In this document: positions 25,484 through 34,261 of the stretch, piece after piece
How the letters are laid out: each line of letters begins with the position of its first letter
Position numbering within the stretch: position 1 is the stretch's first letter
Assembly: GCF_900167165.1 (NCBI RefSeq)
Contig: NZ_FUXM01000020.1
Span: 1-38,765, forward strand
DNA from: Carboxydocella sporoproducens DSM 16521
GTDB lineage: Bacteria; Bacillota; GCA-003054495; Carboxydocellales; Carboxydocellaceae
DNA length: 38,765 nt
Direction: 5' to 3'
Position numbers and translations under genes: made by a program
Notes under the pieces: generated by a model
The model's input: only the letters and a program-made list of their open reading frames with translations
The model's database searches: none
Told to the model about the DNA's origin: nothing

Positions 25484-26218
25484 ATGGATGAGGTCAAGCT
25501 GGTGTATAAGGGCAAGGCCCTGCCCTTTTTTGGACGGCTGCAGGAAAACCAGACCTGGGTGCCTATCCGGCCTTTGCTGGAAAGCCTGGGTCATCGTCTG
25601 GTCTGGGATGGCAGTAATCGGATCGTTTATATTGATTCCCAGCCAGTGGTAGCAGTCAAACCCCTGGCCAACCGGATTATCTGTCTGGACGCCGGGCATG
25701 GCGGGCCTGACCCGGGAGCGGTAGGGCCCAGTGGCTTGAAGGAAAAGGATGTCACTCTGGATGTGGTTCTGAAGCTGAAACAGCTCTTACAAAATGACGG
25801 GGCCCAGGTGATTTTAACCCGGGATAGTGACCGGGTAGGGGAACCGGATAGCCGGGTAGCGGAATTATCCCGGCGGGTAAAGCTGGCCAATAGTCAGGGG
25901 GCCCATATCTTTGTTTCTGTTCATTGTAATTCTGCAACCAATAGGGAAGCCAGGGGCACTGAGATCTATTTCCATCATGCTACTGCCCGGTCGCTGGCAC
26001 AGGCCTTAGAACCACCCCTGCAAAAACCCGGGTTACCCTGGCGGGGGATTAAACAGGGCAATTTTCTGGTCATTCGCAAAGCCCAGATGCCGGCAGTACT
26101 GGTGGAACTGGCCTTTATCAGTAACCCCATTGAAGAAAGACTGCTGGCCGATAACGCCTGGCGGCAACGCTGGGCTCAGGCCCTGCGTGATGGGATTATA
26201 AATTATTTTCAAAGCTAA
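25484..26218 (+). CDS. N-acetylmuramoyl-L-alanine amidase (Amidase_3) without signal peptide
   Basis: A 244-residue zinc amidase. Residues 1-55 resemble the small copper-amine-oxidase-like N domain common in clostridial wall proteins (WVPIRPLLESLGHRLVWDGSNRIVYID). Residues 64-240 are the Amidase_3 domain with zinc ligands His72 (DAGHGG), Glu87 (LKEKD) and His147 (SVHCNS) and catalytic Glu208 (VELAFISN). It would cut the amide between N-acetylmuramic acid and the stem peptide. There is no signal peptide at the chosen ATG 25484, which has GAGGTGA 6 nt upstream, and no good upstream start. Export is therefore unexplained; action inside the spore or mother cell is one idea. Confidence 0.9.
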   Translation: MDEVKLVYKGKALPFFGRLQENQTWVPIRPLLESLGHRLVWDGSNRIVYIDSQPVVAVKPLANRIICLDAGHGGPDPGAVGPSGLKEKDVTLDVVLKLKQLLQNDGAQVILTRDSDRVGEPDSRVAELSRRVKLANSQGAHIFVSVHCNSATNREARGTEIYFHHATARSLAQALEPPLQKPGLPWRGIKQGNFLVIRKAQMPAVLVELAFISNPIEERLLADNAWRQRWAQALRDGIINYFQS

Positions 26219-26227
26219 ACAATATAC

Positions 26228-26256
26228 TTGTAAAGGTTCTGGTGCTGTGCTATATT
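26228..26256 (+). promoter_or_regulatory. Promoter of the amino acid permease
   Basis: TTGTAA (26228-26233), 17-nt spacer, TATATT (26251-26256) preceded by TGC, giving an extended -10. Confidence 0.65.
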
Positions 26257-26301
26257 AGACAGGGCAAATTTTAAATACTGACATACTAAGGAGGAGCAGC
26301 A

Positions 26302-27612
26302 TTGGAACAACAGTTGCGCAAGGAATTGGGCTTATTCACAACAATGATGCTAGTAGTGGGTATGGTTATTGGAGCAGGGGTCTTTTTTAAACCGGCTGTG
26401 ATCCTGAAAGCCACCGGTTCACCGACCTGGTCGTTGGGAGCCTGGATTCTAGGTGGAATCATCACTCTGGCGGCGGGTTTGACTATGGCGGAACTGGCGG
26501 TAGCAATTCCCCGTACAGGGGGTCTATATGCCTACCTGGAAGAACTGTATGGGCCAGTTGTTGGTTTTCTCTTTGGCTGGGTCCAAACGGTAATCTACGG
26601 ACCGGCTATAGTAGCAGCTCTGGCTATTATCTTTTCTGCCCAGCTCGGGCAGCTGTTGCATTATTCTGGCTGGGTAGAAACTCTGGTTGCTATCGGCCTG
26701 GTATTGCTGGTAGCGTTGATTAACACAACTGGCACCAAACAGGGCGGTAGAGTGCAAACCATTTTTACCATTGGCAAACTCATACCCATCCTGACAATTA
26801 TCGGTTTTGGTTTATGGCAGGGCCAGGAGCAACTGGGCTTGTTTACCGGTACAGCAACACGCATTACCATTAGCGGTCTGGGTGCGGCGATCCTGGCTAC
26901 TCTCTGGGCCTATGACGGCTGGCTCAATGTCAGTTATGTAGCTGGAGAGATGAAAAATCCCAAACGGGACTTACCAATTGCTATTTCTTCCGGCCTGTTG
27001 CTGGTTATGGCTGTTTACCTGACAATCAATTATGCAATTTTCAAGGTAGTGCCTCTGACCCAGCTGGAACAGTCGGCTACACCAGCCACGGATGCGGCTC
27101 AGATGCTCTTTGGTACATTTGGAGCCAGTATTGTCGGTATCGGCATTCTGGTCTCTATCTTCGGAGCATTGAATGGTTATTTGTTGACTTCTGCCCGGGT
27201 GCCTTTTGCCATGGGACAAAAAGGTCAATTACCAGGCAGTGACTGGATCGGCAAAGTTCACCTGACCTTTGGCACCCCAGTAAACGCTATATTCTTGCAG
27301 GTGATAATTGCATGTTTCTTCATTCTCACCGGGAGCTTTGATCGCCTTACTGATCTGGCCATGTTTTCCGTCTGGATTTTCTTTGTTTTAGGCCTGGCCG
27401 GAATTTTTCTTTTGCGGCGAAGGGAGATAGGCCAGGATCAGTACCGGGTACCCCTTTATCCTTTTGTGCCGCTGGTAGCAATGATAGGGGGAACTTATAT
27501 TTTACTCAATAATTTGGTTACTAATCCTCTGGATTCCTTGTTTAGCCTGGGCATTACCGCCCTGGGCTTACCGGTTTACTGGTGGACAGGTAAAAAAGAA
27601 GGGGCTATTTAG
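26302..27612 (+). CDS. APC-superfamily amino acid permease
   Basis: A 436-residue transporter with 12 predicted helices. Helix 1 contains the substrate-carboxylate loop GMVIGAGVFFKP; later marks are GLTMAELAVAIPRTGGLYAYLEELYG, the helix 6 stretch ATLWAYDGWLNVSYVAGEMKNPKRDLP, and the helix 8 region SIFGALNGYLLTSARVPFAMG. It resembles the LAT-type subfamily of amino acid exchangers and symporters. The substrate is unknown; proximity to proline catabolism is suggestive only. The start is TTG 26302, with AGGAGGAG 5 nt upstream. It has its own promoter and shares a bidirectional terminator with the convergent rocA gene. Confidence 0.9.
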   Translation: MEQQLRKELGLFTTMMLVVGMVIGAGVFFKPAVILKATGSPTWSLGAWILGGIITLAAGLTMAELAVAIPRTGGLYAYLEELYGPVVGFLFGWVQTVIYGPAIVAALAIIFSAQLGQLLHYSGWVETLVAIGLVLLVALINTTGTKQGGRVQTIFTIGKLIPILTIIGFGLWQGQEQLGLFTGTATRITISGLGAAILATLWAYDGWLNVSYVAGEMKNPKRDLPIAISSGLLLVMAVYLTINYAIFKVVPLTQLEQSATPATDAAQMLFGTFGASIVGIGILVSIFGALNGYLLTSARVPFAMGQKGQLPGSDWIGKVHLTFGTPVNAIFLQVIIACFFILTGSFDRLTDLAMFSVWIFFVLGLAGIFLLRRREIGQDQYRVPLYPFVPLVAMIGGTYILLNNLVTNPLDSLFSLGITALGLPVYWWTGKKEGAI

Positions 27613-27625
27613 CCCCTTCTTTTTA
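27592..27625. terminator. Bidirectional terminator between the permease and rocA
   Basis: AGAAGGGGCT (27597-27606) and AGCCCCTTCT (27611-27620) form a perfect 10-bp stem with a 4-nt loop, flanked by A and T runs on both sides. It overlaps the end of the permease gene. Confidence 0.9.
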
Positions 27626-29170
27626 TAATTTTTCACTTACCACTTTGGCCTGGGTGAAGAGCAGGAGATAGTCGCGGCCACCGGCCTTGGAGTCGGTGCC
27701 GGACATGTTAAAACCACCAAAGGGATGGACGCCTACCAGGGCCCCGGTGCATTTACGGTTGAAGTAGAGGTTGCCGACATGGAAGTGGCGACGGGCTTTT
27801 TCCAGATGTTCGCGGTTGGTGGAATAGACGGCACCGGTCAGACCATAGATGGTATTGTTGGCAATTTCTAAGGCATGGTCGAAATCCCGGGCTTTGATAA
27901 AGGCTACTACAGGACCGAAGATTTCTTCCTGGGCAATGCGAGCCAGGGGGTCGACATCAGCGAAGACAGTGGGCTGGAGATAAAAGCCATTGCCTTCAGC
28001 TTTGCCGCCACCACACATCAAACGGCCTTCTTGTTTGCCGATTTCCATATACTCCAGGATTTTTTCATAGGCTTTCTGATCAACCACCGGACCCATGAAG
28101 TTGCCGGGATCTTGCGGAGGGCCGACCTTGATTTGTTTGGCCTTTTCCACTACTTTTTCCAGGACATAGTCATAGACATCTTGATGGATAATGGCACGGG
28201 AACAGGCGGAACACTTCTGGCCCTGGAAGCCAAAAGCTGAAGCAACTATCCCTTCAACAGCGGCTTCTAGATCAGCTTCCTTGTCGACGATGATAGCATC
28301 CTTACCGCCCATCTCCGCTACTACTCGTTTCAGCCAGATCTGGCCAGGGGCCAGTTTGGCTGCCCGCTCATAGATGCGCAGTCCCACTTCCATGGAACCG
28401 GTAAAGGAGATGAAACGGGTACGGGGATGATCCACCAGGAAGTCGCCAATGGCACCACCGCTGCCCGGCAGGAAATTGATTACCCCGGGAGGCAGGCCGA
28501 CGCTTTCCATCAGCTCCACGAATTTGGCGGCGATTACCGGGGAAGCGGAAGCGGGCTTTAGCACCACAGTATTGCCGGATACGATGGCAGCAGTGGTCAT
28601 CCCCACCAGGATAGCCAGGGGGAAGTTCCAGGGCGGGATGATTACCCCTACGCCCAGGGGAATATAGTACAGTTCATTGTCTTCACCGGGAATGCGGGTC
28701 AGGGGCTGGGGTTCGGCCAGACGCAGCATTTCCCGGCCGTAAAATTCCATGAAATCAATGGCTTCAGCGGTATCAGCATCGGCTTCAGCCCAGTTTTTAC
28801 CGACTTCATAAACCAGCCAGGCGGAGAATTCATGTTTGCGCCGCCGCATTTCGGCTGCTGCTTTGAACAGATAACGGGCCCGTACGGCAGGATCTACCTG
28901 GGACCAGGTGCTAAAGGTTTCTTCTGCAGTTTTGATGGCTTTTTCAGCCAGTTCCAGGTTGGCTTTGGCTACATAGCCCACCACCTGGTCCTTGTTGCCC
29001 GGGTTAATGGAAACCAGTTTTTCCTCGGTCATGATTTTCTCTTTGCCGATCACCAGAGGATAGCTCTGGCCCAGCTGGCTTTCTACCAGGGCCAGGGCCC
29101 GGGTCATGGCTTCCCGGTTAGCCGGCTGGCTAAAATCTGTAAAAGGTTCGTTACGGTACTCTTGCAGCAT
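27623..29170 (-). CDS. rocA: L-glutamate gamma-semialdehyde (1-pyrroline-5-carboxylate) dehydrogenase
   Basis: A 515-residue NAD-dependent aldehyde dehydrogenase, the same length as Bacillus subtilis RocA. It oxidises the semialdehyde made from proline or arginine to glutamate. Visible marks: [28 protein letters not shown], the NAD loop FTGSMEVG, catalytic Glu in [13 protein letters not shown], nucleophile Cys320 (GQKCSACSR), and [10 protein letters not shown]. The long N-terminal arm (residues 1-50) is typical of this subfamily. It is the second gene of putB-rocA, 25 bp behind putB, so it depends on the sigma-54 promoter. Confidence 0.94.
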   Translation of the reverse strand: MLQEYRNEPFTDFSQPANREAMTRALALVESQLGQSYPLVIGKEKIMTEEKLVSINPGNKDQVVGYVAKANLELAEKAIKTAEETFSTWSQVDPAVRARYLFKAAAEMRRRKHEFSAWLVYEVGKNWAEADADTAEAIDFMEFYGREMLRLAEPQPLTRIPGEDNELYYIPLGVGVIIPPWNFPLAILVGMTTAAIVSGNTVVLKPASASPVIAAKFVELMESVGLPPGVINFLPGSGGAIGDFLVDHPRTRFISFTGSMEVGLRIYERAAKLAPGQIWLKRVVAEMGGKDAIIVDKEADLEAAVEGIVASAFGFQGQKCSACSRAIIHQDVYDYVLEKVVEKAKQIKVGPPQDPGNFMGPVVDQKAYEKILEYMEIGKQEGRLMCGGGKAEGNGFYLQPTVFADVDPLARIAQEEIFGPVVAFIKARDFDHALEIANNTIYGLTGAVYSTNREHLEKARRHFHVGNLYFNRKCTGALVGVHPFGGFNMSGTDSKAGGRDYLLLFTQAKVVSEKL

Positions 29171-29195
29171 GGAAATTTTACCTCCCTTGAATTTT

Positions 29196-30125
29196 TTATG
29201 GTTTAAGCATATTTTTCAGGATAAAGAAGAGGTTAGCGGGCCTTTCGGCCAGACGGCGGGAGAAGTAGGGATACCAGTCTTTACCGTAGGGTACATAGAC
29301 CCGCATCCGCCAGCCTTTTTTGACCAGCTCTTCTTGCAAATCCCGGCGAATACCATAGAGCATCTGGAATTCAAACTGTTCTTTACGCAGGCCTTCCTTT
29401 TCTACGAATTCCATGAGCTCCCGAATGATTTTTTCGTCGTGGGTGGCGGCCCCAAAATAGACGCCGGAACGGAGATAAGTTTTGGCCAGTTTCAGATAGT
29501 TAGCATCAACATCCTTTTTGCTGGGATATGCCACCTCCGCAGGTTCCTTATAGGCTCCTTTGCAGAGGCGAATGGTGGATTTCCGCTTGATCAGTTCCTC
29601 CACATCCCCGGCGGTACGGTAGAGATAGGCCTGTACTACTATGCCTACCCGTTCCGGACCATATTCATTCAACAAGGTATAAAACAAATCAAAAGTGATC
29701 TGACAGTGGTCGGAATCTTCCATATCGATGCGGACAAAATTATTGTACTTTTGCGCCCGCTCCAGAATTTCCCGCATGTTGTTGAGACAGAAATCATAAT
29801 CAATGTCCAGGCCGATCTGGGTCAGTTTCAGGGAGAGATTAGCCCGCAGCTTTTCCTGATGGATGGCATCAAGGATAGCCAGACAGGCTTCCACCGCTTC
29901 CCTGGCCTGTTCCTTACTGGTGATGCTTTCCCCCAGGTGGTCCAGGGTGACATCAATGCCTCTGCTGTTCAGTTCTTTAACTCTCTGAACAGCTTCGGCC
30001 AGAGTGCTACCAGCCACGAAGCGGGCGGCACCCCATTTCATCCCATGTTTACTGACCAGGTTGACTACTGTTTTGTTGGCGGCAATGGTAAGAATTATTT
30101 TGCGCGCCAGCAGGTTCATATCCAT
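29196..30125 (-). CDS. putB: Proline dehydrogenase
   Basis: A 309-residue FAD-dependent proline dehydrogenase with a single TIM barrel, as in Gram-positive bacteria. Visible features: [56 protein letters not shown] (flavin and substrate side), [11 protein letters not shown], and the C-terminal [37 protein letters not shown] with the two Arg that bind proline. It converts proline to pyrroline-5-carboxylate and passes electrons to quinone. ATG 30125 follows GGGGGAAGG by 4 nt; ATG 30119 is equally possible. A perfect sigma-54 promoter lies 51 bp upstream. Confidence 0.93.
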   Translation of the reverse strand: MDMNLLARKIILTIAANKTVVNLVSKHGMKWGAARFVAGSTLAEAVQRVKELNSRGIDVTLDHLGESITSKEQAREAVEACLAILDAIHQEKLRANLSLKLTQIGLDIDYDFCLNNMREILERAQKYNNFVRIDMEDSDHCQITFDLFYTLLNEYGPERVGIVVQAYLYRTAGDVEELIKRKSTIRLCKGAYKEPAEVAYPSKKDVDANYLKLAKTYLRSGVYFGAATHDEKIIRELMEFVEKEGLRKEQFEFQMLYGIRRDLQEELVKKGWRMRVYVPYGKDWYPYFSRRLAERPANLFFILKNMLKP

Positions 30126-30175
30126 TATGCCTTCCCCCTATTTTTTATTGCCGCAATTTTACGCCAATTTAATTT

Positions 30176-30191
30176 AGCAATTTTCGTGCCA
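30176..30191 (-). promoter_or_regulatory. Sigma-54 (-24/-12) promoter of putB-rocA
   Basis: On the minus strand the sequence TGGCACGAAAATTGCT matches the sigma-54 consensus TGGCACG-N4-TTGCW at every fixed position. Transcription would start near 30165, about 40 nt before the putB start codon. Confidence 0.9.
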
Positions 30192-30253
30192 TTTATTGGC
30201 CGGGAGCAAACTGGCGCCCAATACAGGGAAAAAGCACTTCCTCGCCCAATTTG

Positions 30254-30289
30254 TGTCAAAAAACTGACGCCAGTGTCAGTTATCTGGCG
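30254..30289. promoter_or_regulatory. Likely upstream activator sites for the sigma-54 regulator
   Basis: Two copies of TGTCA-N6-TGRCG begin exactly 20 bp apart, at 30254-30269 and 30274-30289, about 65-110 bp upstream of the -24/-12 promoter on the same face of the helix. The first copy recurs almost exactly in the promoter of the regulator gene (32038-32053). Part of this symmetry also forms the regulator's terminator. Confidence 0.6.
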
Positions 30290-30293
30290 TCAG
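30258..30293 (-). terminator. Terminator of the sigma-54 regulator gene
   Basis: CTGACGCCAG and CTGGCGTCAG (30264-30273 and 30284-30293) form a perfect 10-bp stem followed on the minus strand by six T (30258-30263). It overlaps the last codons and stop of the gene. Confidence 0.75.
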
Positions 30294-32021
30294 ACCCAGG
30301 ACCTTCATTTTATAGTAGAGGCTGCTGCGGGGGATGCCCAGCAAACGGGCGGCTTCGGCCTTGTTGTAGTTGGCCTTTTTCAGGGCCTCGGCAATCAGCC
30401 TTTTTTCTGTAGCTATGGTTACTTCCGGCAGTGGGCCGCTGGTATCATTGTCAGGCAAACGCAATTCTTTCAGTTTCTCCAGGCGAAGATGGGCAGGCAG
30501 GGTATCCTGACGCAAAATGCCATCATCGGAGAGAATAACCATCCGCTCCAGGGTGTTGCGCAGTTCCCGTACATTGCCGGGCCAGTGGTAATTCATAAAA
30601 GCCACCATTACTTCTGGCTCAATTTCCTGAATGCGTTTTTGATGGATGCTGGCCAGCTCCTGGACCAGCAAGTAGGCCAGTTCGGGCAAATCTTCCTTGT
30701 GCTCCCTGAGCGGAGGCAGGGTTAGGGTAAGGACATTCAGGCGATAATAGAGGTCCTCCCGGAAAGTACCTTCCCGGATCATTTTTTCCAGATCCCGGTT
30801 AGTTGCAGCGATGATGCGGACATTCACCTTGATGGGTTTAGTACCACCTACCCGGTAAAAGACCTTTTCCTGCAAGGCCCGCAGCAGTTTGGCCTGCAGG
30901 CTCAATTCCAGCTCACCGATTTCATCCAGAAAGAGGGTACCTCCTTCGGCCAGCTCGAATTTACCGGGTTTGCCGCCACGCTCAGCCCCCGTAAAGGCAC
31001 CGCTTTCATAGCCAAACAGTTCACTTTCAAAAAGCAGGGAGGGCAGGGCGCCGCAATTAACGGCAATAAAGGGCTGATTGTAGCGTTTGCTTTCTTCATG
31101 GATGGCGCGGGCAAACAGTTCTTTACCGGTGCCGCTTTCCCCCCGGATAAGCAGGGAAGCATCGGTAGCAGCAAATTTTTTGGCTAAATTAATGGTTTCC
31201 TTTATAATGGTACTGTGGCCATAAATAGTGGCAAAGGCGTTCTTCTGACTGAGACGGTTGATTTCCTTGCGCAGTTTTTTGACGGTAGTGCTGGTGCGGG
31301 TCAGCTCCTGATTCAAGTAAACGATATCTCCGATATCCCGTTCCAGGGAGAGGCTCCCTATCACCCGGTTTTCGCACTGAATGGGAGCGGCGGTAATCAG
31401 TACATGGGCGTCTTCCCGGGGCTGGTGGTAGCTTTCTCGAATCACTTTGTTTTCCTTCAGGGAGTGGGAAACCAGAACATTGGGGAAAAACTTGCTGACC
31501 GGCTGGCCGAGGATTTCCCTTGCCTTAATGCCATAGAGGATTTCGGCCCGGGGATTCCAGTATTCCACTTCTTCCCGTTCGTTGATGATACAAATAGCCT
31601 CACTGGCATGGTTAAGGAGTGTGTCCAGGATAGCCTGACTTTTGAGCCAGCCCCGGATAATGCCAGTGGTGAGGATTTCCCAGGTGATTACCCCCAGGGG
31701 ATTCTGGTTTTCATCCACTACTACCAGTCCGGGATGCTGCTGGTTGAAAAAAGCCAGAATTTTGGCCAGGGAGAAGTCCGGGCCAATGGTTACAGGCCTG
31801 GACAGGGAAAAGACTTTGCTGATAGGCAGAGGCTGTTCTGAACGGGCGGCCAGGATTCGTTCCCGGCTGAGTAAGCCCCGGATCTGGCCTTTTTTGCCCA
31901 GGATCAGCACTGCTTCTGCTCTGGTAGAGGTCAGCTGAGCCTGTAAATGGGATAAAGGGATGTGAGCTTCCCGGCGCAGAAAAGCTGTGGACATTACTGC
32001 TGCAGCTGTAAGAGATGACAT
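30276..32021 (-). CDS. Sigma-54-dependent activator with CBS and PAS domains
   Basis: A 581-residue enhancer-binding protein. Order: a CBS-domain pair (about 5-120), a PAS domain (about 125-235), a short coiled coil ([20 protein letters not shown]), an AAA+ domain with Walker A GESGTGKE, the sigma-54 contact loop GAFTGA at 341-346, Walker [11 protein letters not shown] and the ATNRDL sensor, then a Fis-type helix-turn-helix ([21 protein letters not shown]). It lies directly upstream of putB-rocA in the same direction and most likely activates it, like RocR/PrdR-type regulators. The CBS pair may sense a nucleotide and the PAS domain an amino acid (inference). ATG 32021 follows AGGAGGA. Confidence 0.94.
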   Translation of the reverse strand: MSSLTAAAVMSTAFLRREAHIPLSHLQAQLTSTRAEAVLILGKKGQIRGLLSRERILAARSEQPLPISKVFSLSRPVTIGPDFSLAKILAFFNQQHPGLVVVDENQNPLGVITWEILTTGIIRGWLKSQAILDTLLNHASEAICIINEREEVEYWNPRAEILYGIKAREILGQPVSKFFPNVLVSHSLKENKVIRESYHQPREDAHVLITAAPIQCENRVIGSLSLERDIGDIVYLNQELTRTSTTVKKLRKEINRLSQKNAFATIYGHSTIIKETINLAKKFAATDASLLIRGESGTGKELFARAIHEESKRYNQPFIAVNCGALPSLLFESELFGYESGAFTGAERGGKPGKFELAEGGTLFLDEIGELELSLQAKLLRALQEKVFYRVGGTKPIKVNVRIIAATNRDLEKMIREGTFREDLYYRLNVLTLTLPPLREHKEDLPELAYLLVQELASIHQKRIQEIEPEVMVAFMNYHWPGNVRELRNTLERMVILSDDGILRQDTLPAHLRLEKLKELRLPDNDTSGPLPEVTIATEKRLIAEALKKANYNKAEAARLLGIPRSSLYYKMKVLGLTPDN

Positions 32022-32037
32022 ACCGATTCCTCCTGGG

Positions 32038-32053
32038 TGTCAAAAAATTGACG
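32038..32053. promoter_or_regulatory. Third copy of the activator-site motif, in the regulator's leader
   Basis: TGTCA-AAAAAT-TGACG differs by one base from the copy at 30254-30269, and the flanking G and C also match. It lies between the regulator's -10 box and its ribosome site, suiting autorepression. Confidence 0.55.
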
Positions 32054-32057
32054 CTTT

Positions 32058-32086
32058 TATATAACAGTATTCGCCTGTTCAGGCAA
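32058..32086 (-). promoter_or_regulatory. Promoter of the sigma-54 regulator gene
   Basis: On the minus strand, TTGCCT (32081-32086), 17-nt spacer, TATATA (32058-32063) preceded by TGT (extended -10). The start point would fall inside the repeat at 32038-32053. Confidence 0.5.
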
Positions 32087-32110
32087 AATTCCTGCTGGGA
32101 GGGAGAGAAA

Positions 32111-33919
32111 ATGGCCCATCCATTCAGTGGAGTGGATTGGGGTCTGGAGGAGAAGAAAATTACCAAACCGGACCCCCGTTTGTTAACGCGAATAGCAGGG
32201 TATCTGTGGCCCTACTGGCGGCAATGGTTGCTGGTGCTGCTCTGTATTCTAGGGGGAGCGGCTATGGGGGCATTACAGCCCTATCTGATTAAACTGATTC
32301 TGGACCAGGCAATCCCCCAGGGGAAACTGGGGTTATTAAACCTGCTGGTGGCTGGGATAATTGCAGCAGCTTTGCTGGGGGGATTGCTGGGGGTGGCTCA
32401 GTTTTATCTGGCTACTCTGATTGGACAGAAGCTGATGTATACTTTGCGCCAGCAAATGTATGAACATTTGCAGCAACTCAGTCTCAGTTTTTTTGTCCGC
32501 CACAAGACAGGGGAGATCATTTCCCGGTTAACCAATGATGTGGGGGGCTTACAGAATGTGGTGGGGGATACCATTACCGGGCTTTTCAATAATGGCCTGG
32601 TTTTTCTGGTTACTCTGGGCTCCATGTTCTGGCTGGACTGGCGTTTGACCCTGGTGGCCCTGGTGGTTTTGCCGGCTCTGGTTTTACCCACCCGCCAGGT
32701 AGGCCGCATGAATTACCGGGCCCGTAAAATGGCCCAGCAGAAACTGGCGGACTTGTCCAGTCTGATGCAGGAAACCCTCAACATTTCCGGGGCCATGCTG
32801 ATCCGGGCCTTTGGCCGCCAGTGGGAAGAAAACAGCAGGTTTGCCCGGGAGAACCGGGAGCTGCTGGAGTTAGAGCTAAAACAGAAAATGATCGGCCGCT
32901 GGTTTTTTATGTTGCTGGGGGTAATCACCGCCGCCGGCCCTGCTTTTATCTACTGGTTTGGGGGCTGGCAGGCTATCAAAGGGGAGCTCAGCATAGGGAC
33001 AGTAGTTGCATTTACTGCCTATCTCAGCCGGCTCTATATGCCGGTTTCAGCCCTGGCCAACCTGGTGGTGAACATCCAGGGTTCCCTGGCCCTGTTTGAG
33101 CGTTTGTTTGCCTTTCTGGATGAAGTGCCTGAGGTGCAGGAAAAAGGGGAATCGGTTACTCTGACGGAAATTAAAGGGAGGCTGGAATTCCGGGATGTCT
33201 GGTTTGGCTATGAAAAAGACCGGCCTATCCTGCAAGGGGTGAGTTTTGCCATTGAACCCGGACAGACAGTGGCGATTGTGGGGCCCAGTGGGGCAGGGAA
33301 GAGCACTATCAGCTACCTGGTACCACGATTTTTTGACCCCTGGCAGGGGGAAGTGCGATTAGATGGAATTGACATCAGGGATTTAAGCCTGGCTACCCTG
33401 AGCCGGCATATCGGGCTGGTGACCCAGGAGACCATTCTCTTTCATGCTACTGTGCGGGAAAACCTCCTCTACGGCAAGCCTGAAGCGACGGAAGCGGAAA
33501 TGGTGGCAGCGGCCAGGGCAGCTCATATCCATGACCTGATTATGTCTTTGCCGGAAGGGTATGATACGGTAGTAGGGGAGCGGGGCTATCGGCTTTCCGG
33601 TGGGGAGAAACAGCGGCTGGCCCTGGCCCGGGTGATTTTAAAAAACCCCCGCATCTTTATTCTCGATGAGGCTACTTCCAACCTGGATTCCCATTCGGAG
33701 CAGCTGATTCAGCAGGCTTTAGAACCTTTACTAAAAACTCGGACATCCCTGGTGATTGCCCATCGGCTTTCCACTATTCTCTCGGCAGACCGCATCCTGG
33801 TGCTGGCCGGGGGGAAAATTGTGGAGGAAGGAACCCATCAGGAGTTGCTGGCACTAAATGGCCGCTACGCCAGGTTATACCGGGAGCAATTTGGACAAAC
33901 AGCAGAGCCGGCCGGATAA
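32111..33919 (+). CDS. ABC exporter, fused membrane and ATPase domains
   Basis: A 602-residue half-transporter that should dimerise into a type IV exporter of lipid, drug or peptide. Six membrane helices lie between about 30 and 320 (YLWPYWRQWLLVLLCILGGAAMGAL at the start). The ATPase domain has Walker A GPSGAGKST, Q-loop VTQETILF, signature LSGGEKQR, Walker B IFILDEATSNLD and switch His AHRLST. The N-terminal GVDWGLEEKKITKPDPRLL arm is soluble. ATG 32111 is chosen with GGGAGGGAGA upstream; the frame is open to 32015 but that part overlaps the divergent regulator start. No partner gene is adjacent. Confidence 0.93.
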   Translation: MAHPFSGVDWGLEEKKITKPDPRLLTRIAGYLWPYWRQWLLVLLCILGGAAMGALQPYLIKLILDQAIPQGKLGLLNLLVAGIIAAALLGGLLGVAQFYLATLIGQKLMYTLRQQMYEHLQQLSLSFFVRHKTGEIISRLTNDVGGLQNVVGDTITGLFNNGLVFLVTLGSMFWLDWRLTLVALVVLPALVLPTRQVGRMNYRARKMAQQKLADLSSLMQETLNISGAMLIRAFGRQWEENSRFARENRELLELELKQKMIGRWFFMLLGVITAAGPAFIYWFGGWQAIKGELSIGTVVAFTAYLSRLYMPVSALANLVVNIQGSLALFERLFAFLDEVPEVQEKGESVTLTEIKGRLEFRDVWFGYEKDRPILQGVSFAIEPGQTVAIVGPSGAGKSTISYLVPRFFDPWQGEVRLDGIDIRDLSLATLSRHIGLVTQETILFHATVRENLLYGKPEATEAEMVAAARAAHIHDLIMSLPEGYDTVVGERGYRLSGGEKQRLALARVILKNPRIFILDEATSNLDSHSEQLIQQALEPLLKTRTSLVIAHRLSTILSADRILVLAGGKIVEEGTHQELLALNGRYARLYREQFGQTAEPAG

Positions 33920-33933
33920 ACCGGTCGGCTCTG
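33903..33933 (+). terminator. Hairpin at the end of the ABC exporter gene
   Basis: CAGAGCCGGCCGG (33903-33915) pairs with CCGGTCGGCTCTG (33921-33933, one G-T wobble), with the stop codon in the loop. No U-run follows on the plus strand, so it is an unusual or factor-assisted terminator. Confidence 0.5.
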
Positions 33934-33940
33934 TAAATAC

Positions 33941-34210
33941 TTAATGCTGGGCGACATTATCCCGGTTAACCATTTTAATGATCAAATGGGCCAGAACCTT
34001 GCGCTCTTCTTCATCACCAGCATCCCATAGTTCTTTGAGCAGGCGCTGTTCGCGGTTTTTGGGGTCCACTTTATCAGCCAGGAAGTTACCCAGTTTATAG
34101 GCGGCCTTGCTGATAGTTTCCTCCTCCAGGCCTACCCGTTCACCTAGATCTACTAAAGAATGCAGGGTTTGTTTCCATTGTTCCCAGTCACTGGTCATCT
34201 GCGGGGTCAT
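33941..34210 (-). CDS. DUF3243 protein (YmfJ-like)
   Basis: An 89-residue soluble helical protein of the DUF3243 family, recognised by W-x-x-W-K..L..LVDLGERVGLEEETISKAAYKLGNFLADKVDPKNREQRLLKELW. The function is unknown; in Bacillus the family member YmfJ is a small soluble protein of unknown role. ATG 34210 is chosen because GGAGGTGAT lies 8 nt upstream; a GTG at 34219 overlaps that site. The patatin gene lies 51 bp upstream on the same strand, so the two may be co-transcribed. Confidence 0.88.
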   Translation of the reverse strand: MTPQMTSDWEQWKQTLHSLVDLGERVGLEEETISKAAYKLGNFLADKVDPKNREQRLLKELWDAGDEEERKVLAHLIIKMVNRDNVAQH

Positions 34211-34261
34211 AAATATCACCTCCGCTTGTTAGTATGTGTGAACAGAGGGTGTTAATATACA

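Noticed and set aside
29106-30725. A 539-codon open frame on the plus strand, antisense to rocA, putB and the regulator
   Set aside because: It runs across three well-identified genes and through their intergenic control region, has no ribosome site, and its translation matches nothing recognisable. Long antisense frames are common opposite GC-rich genes.
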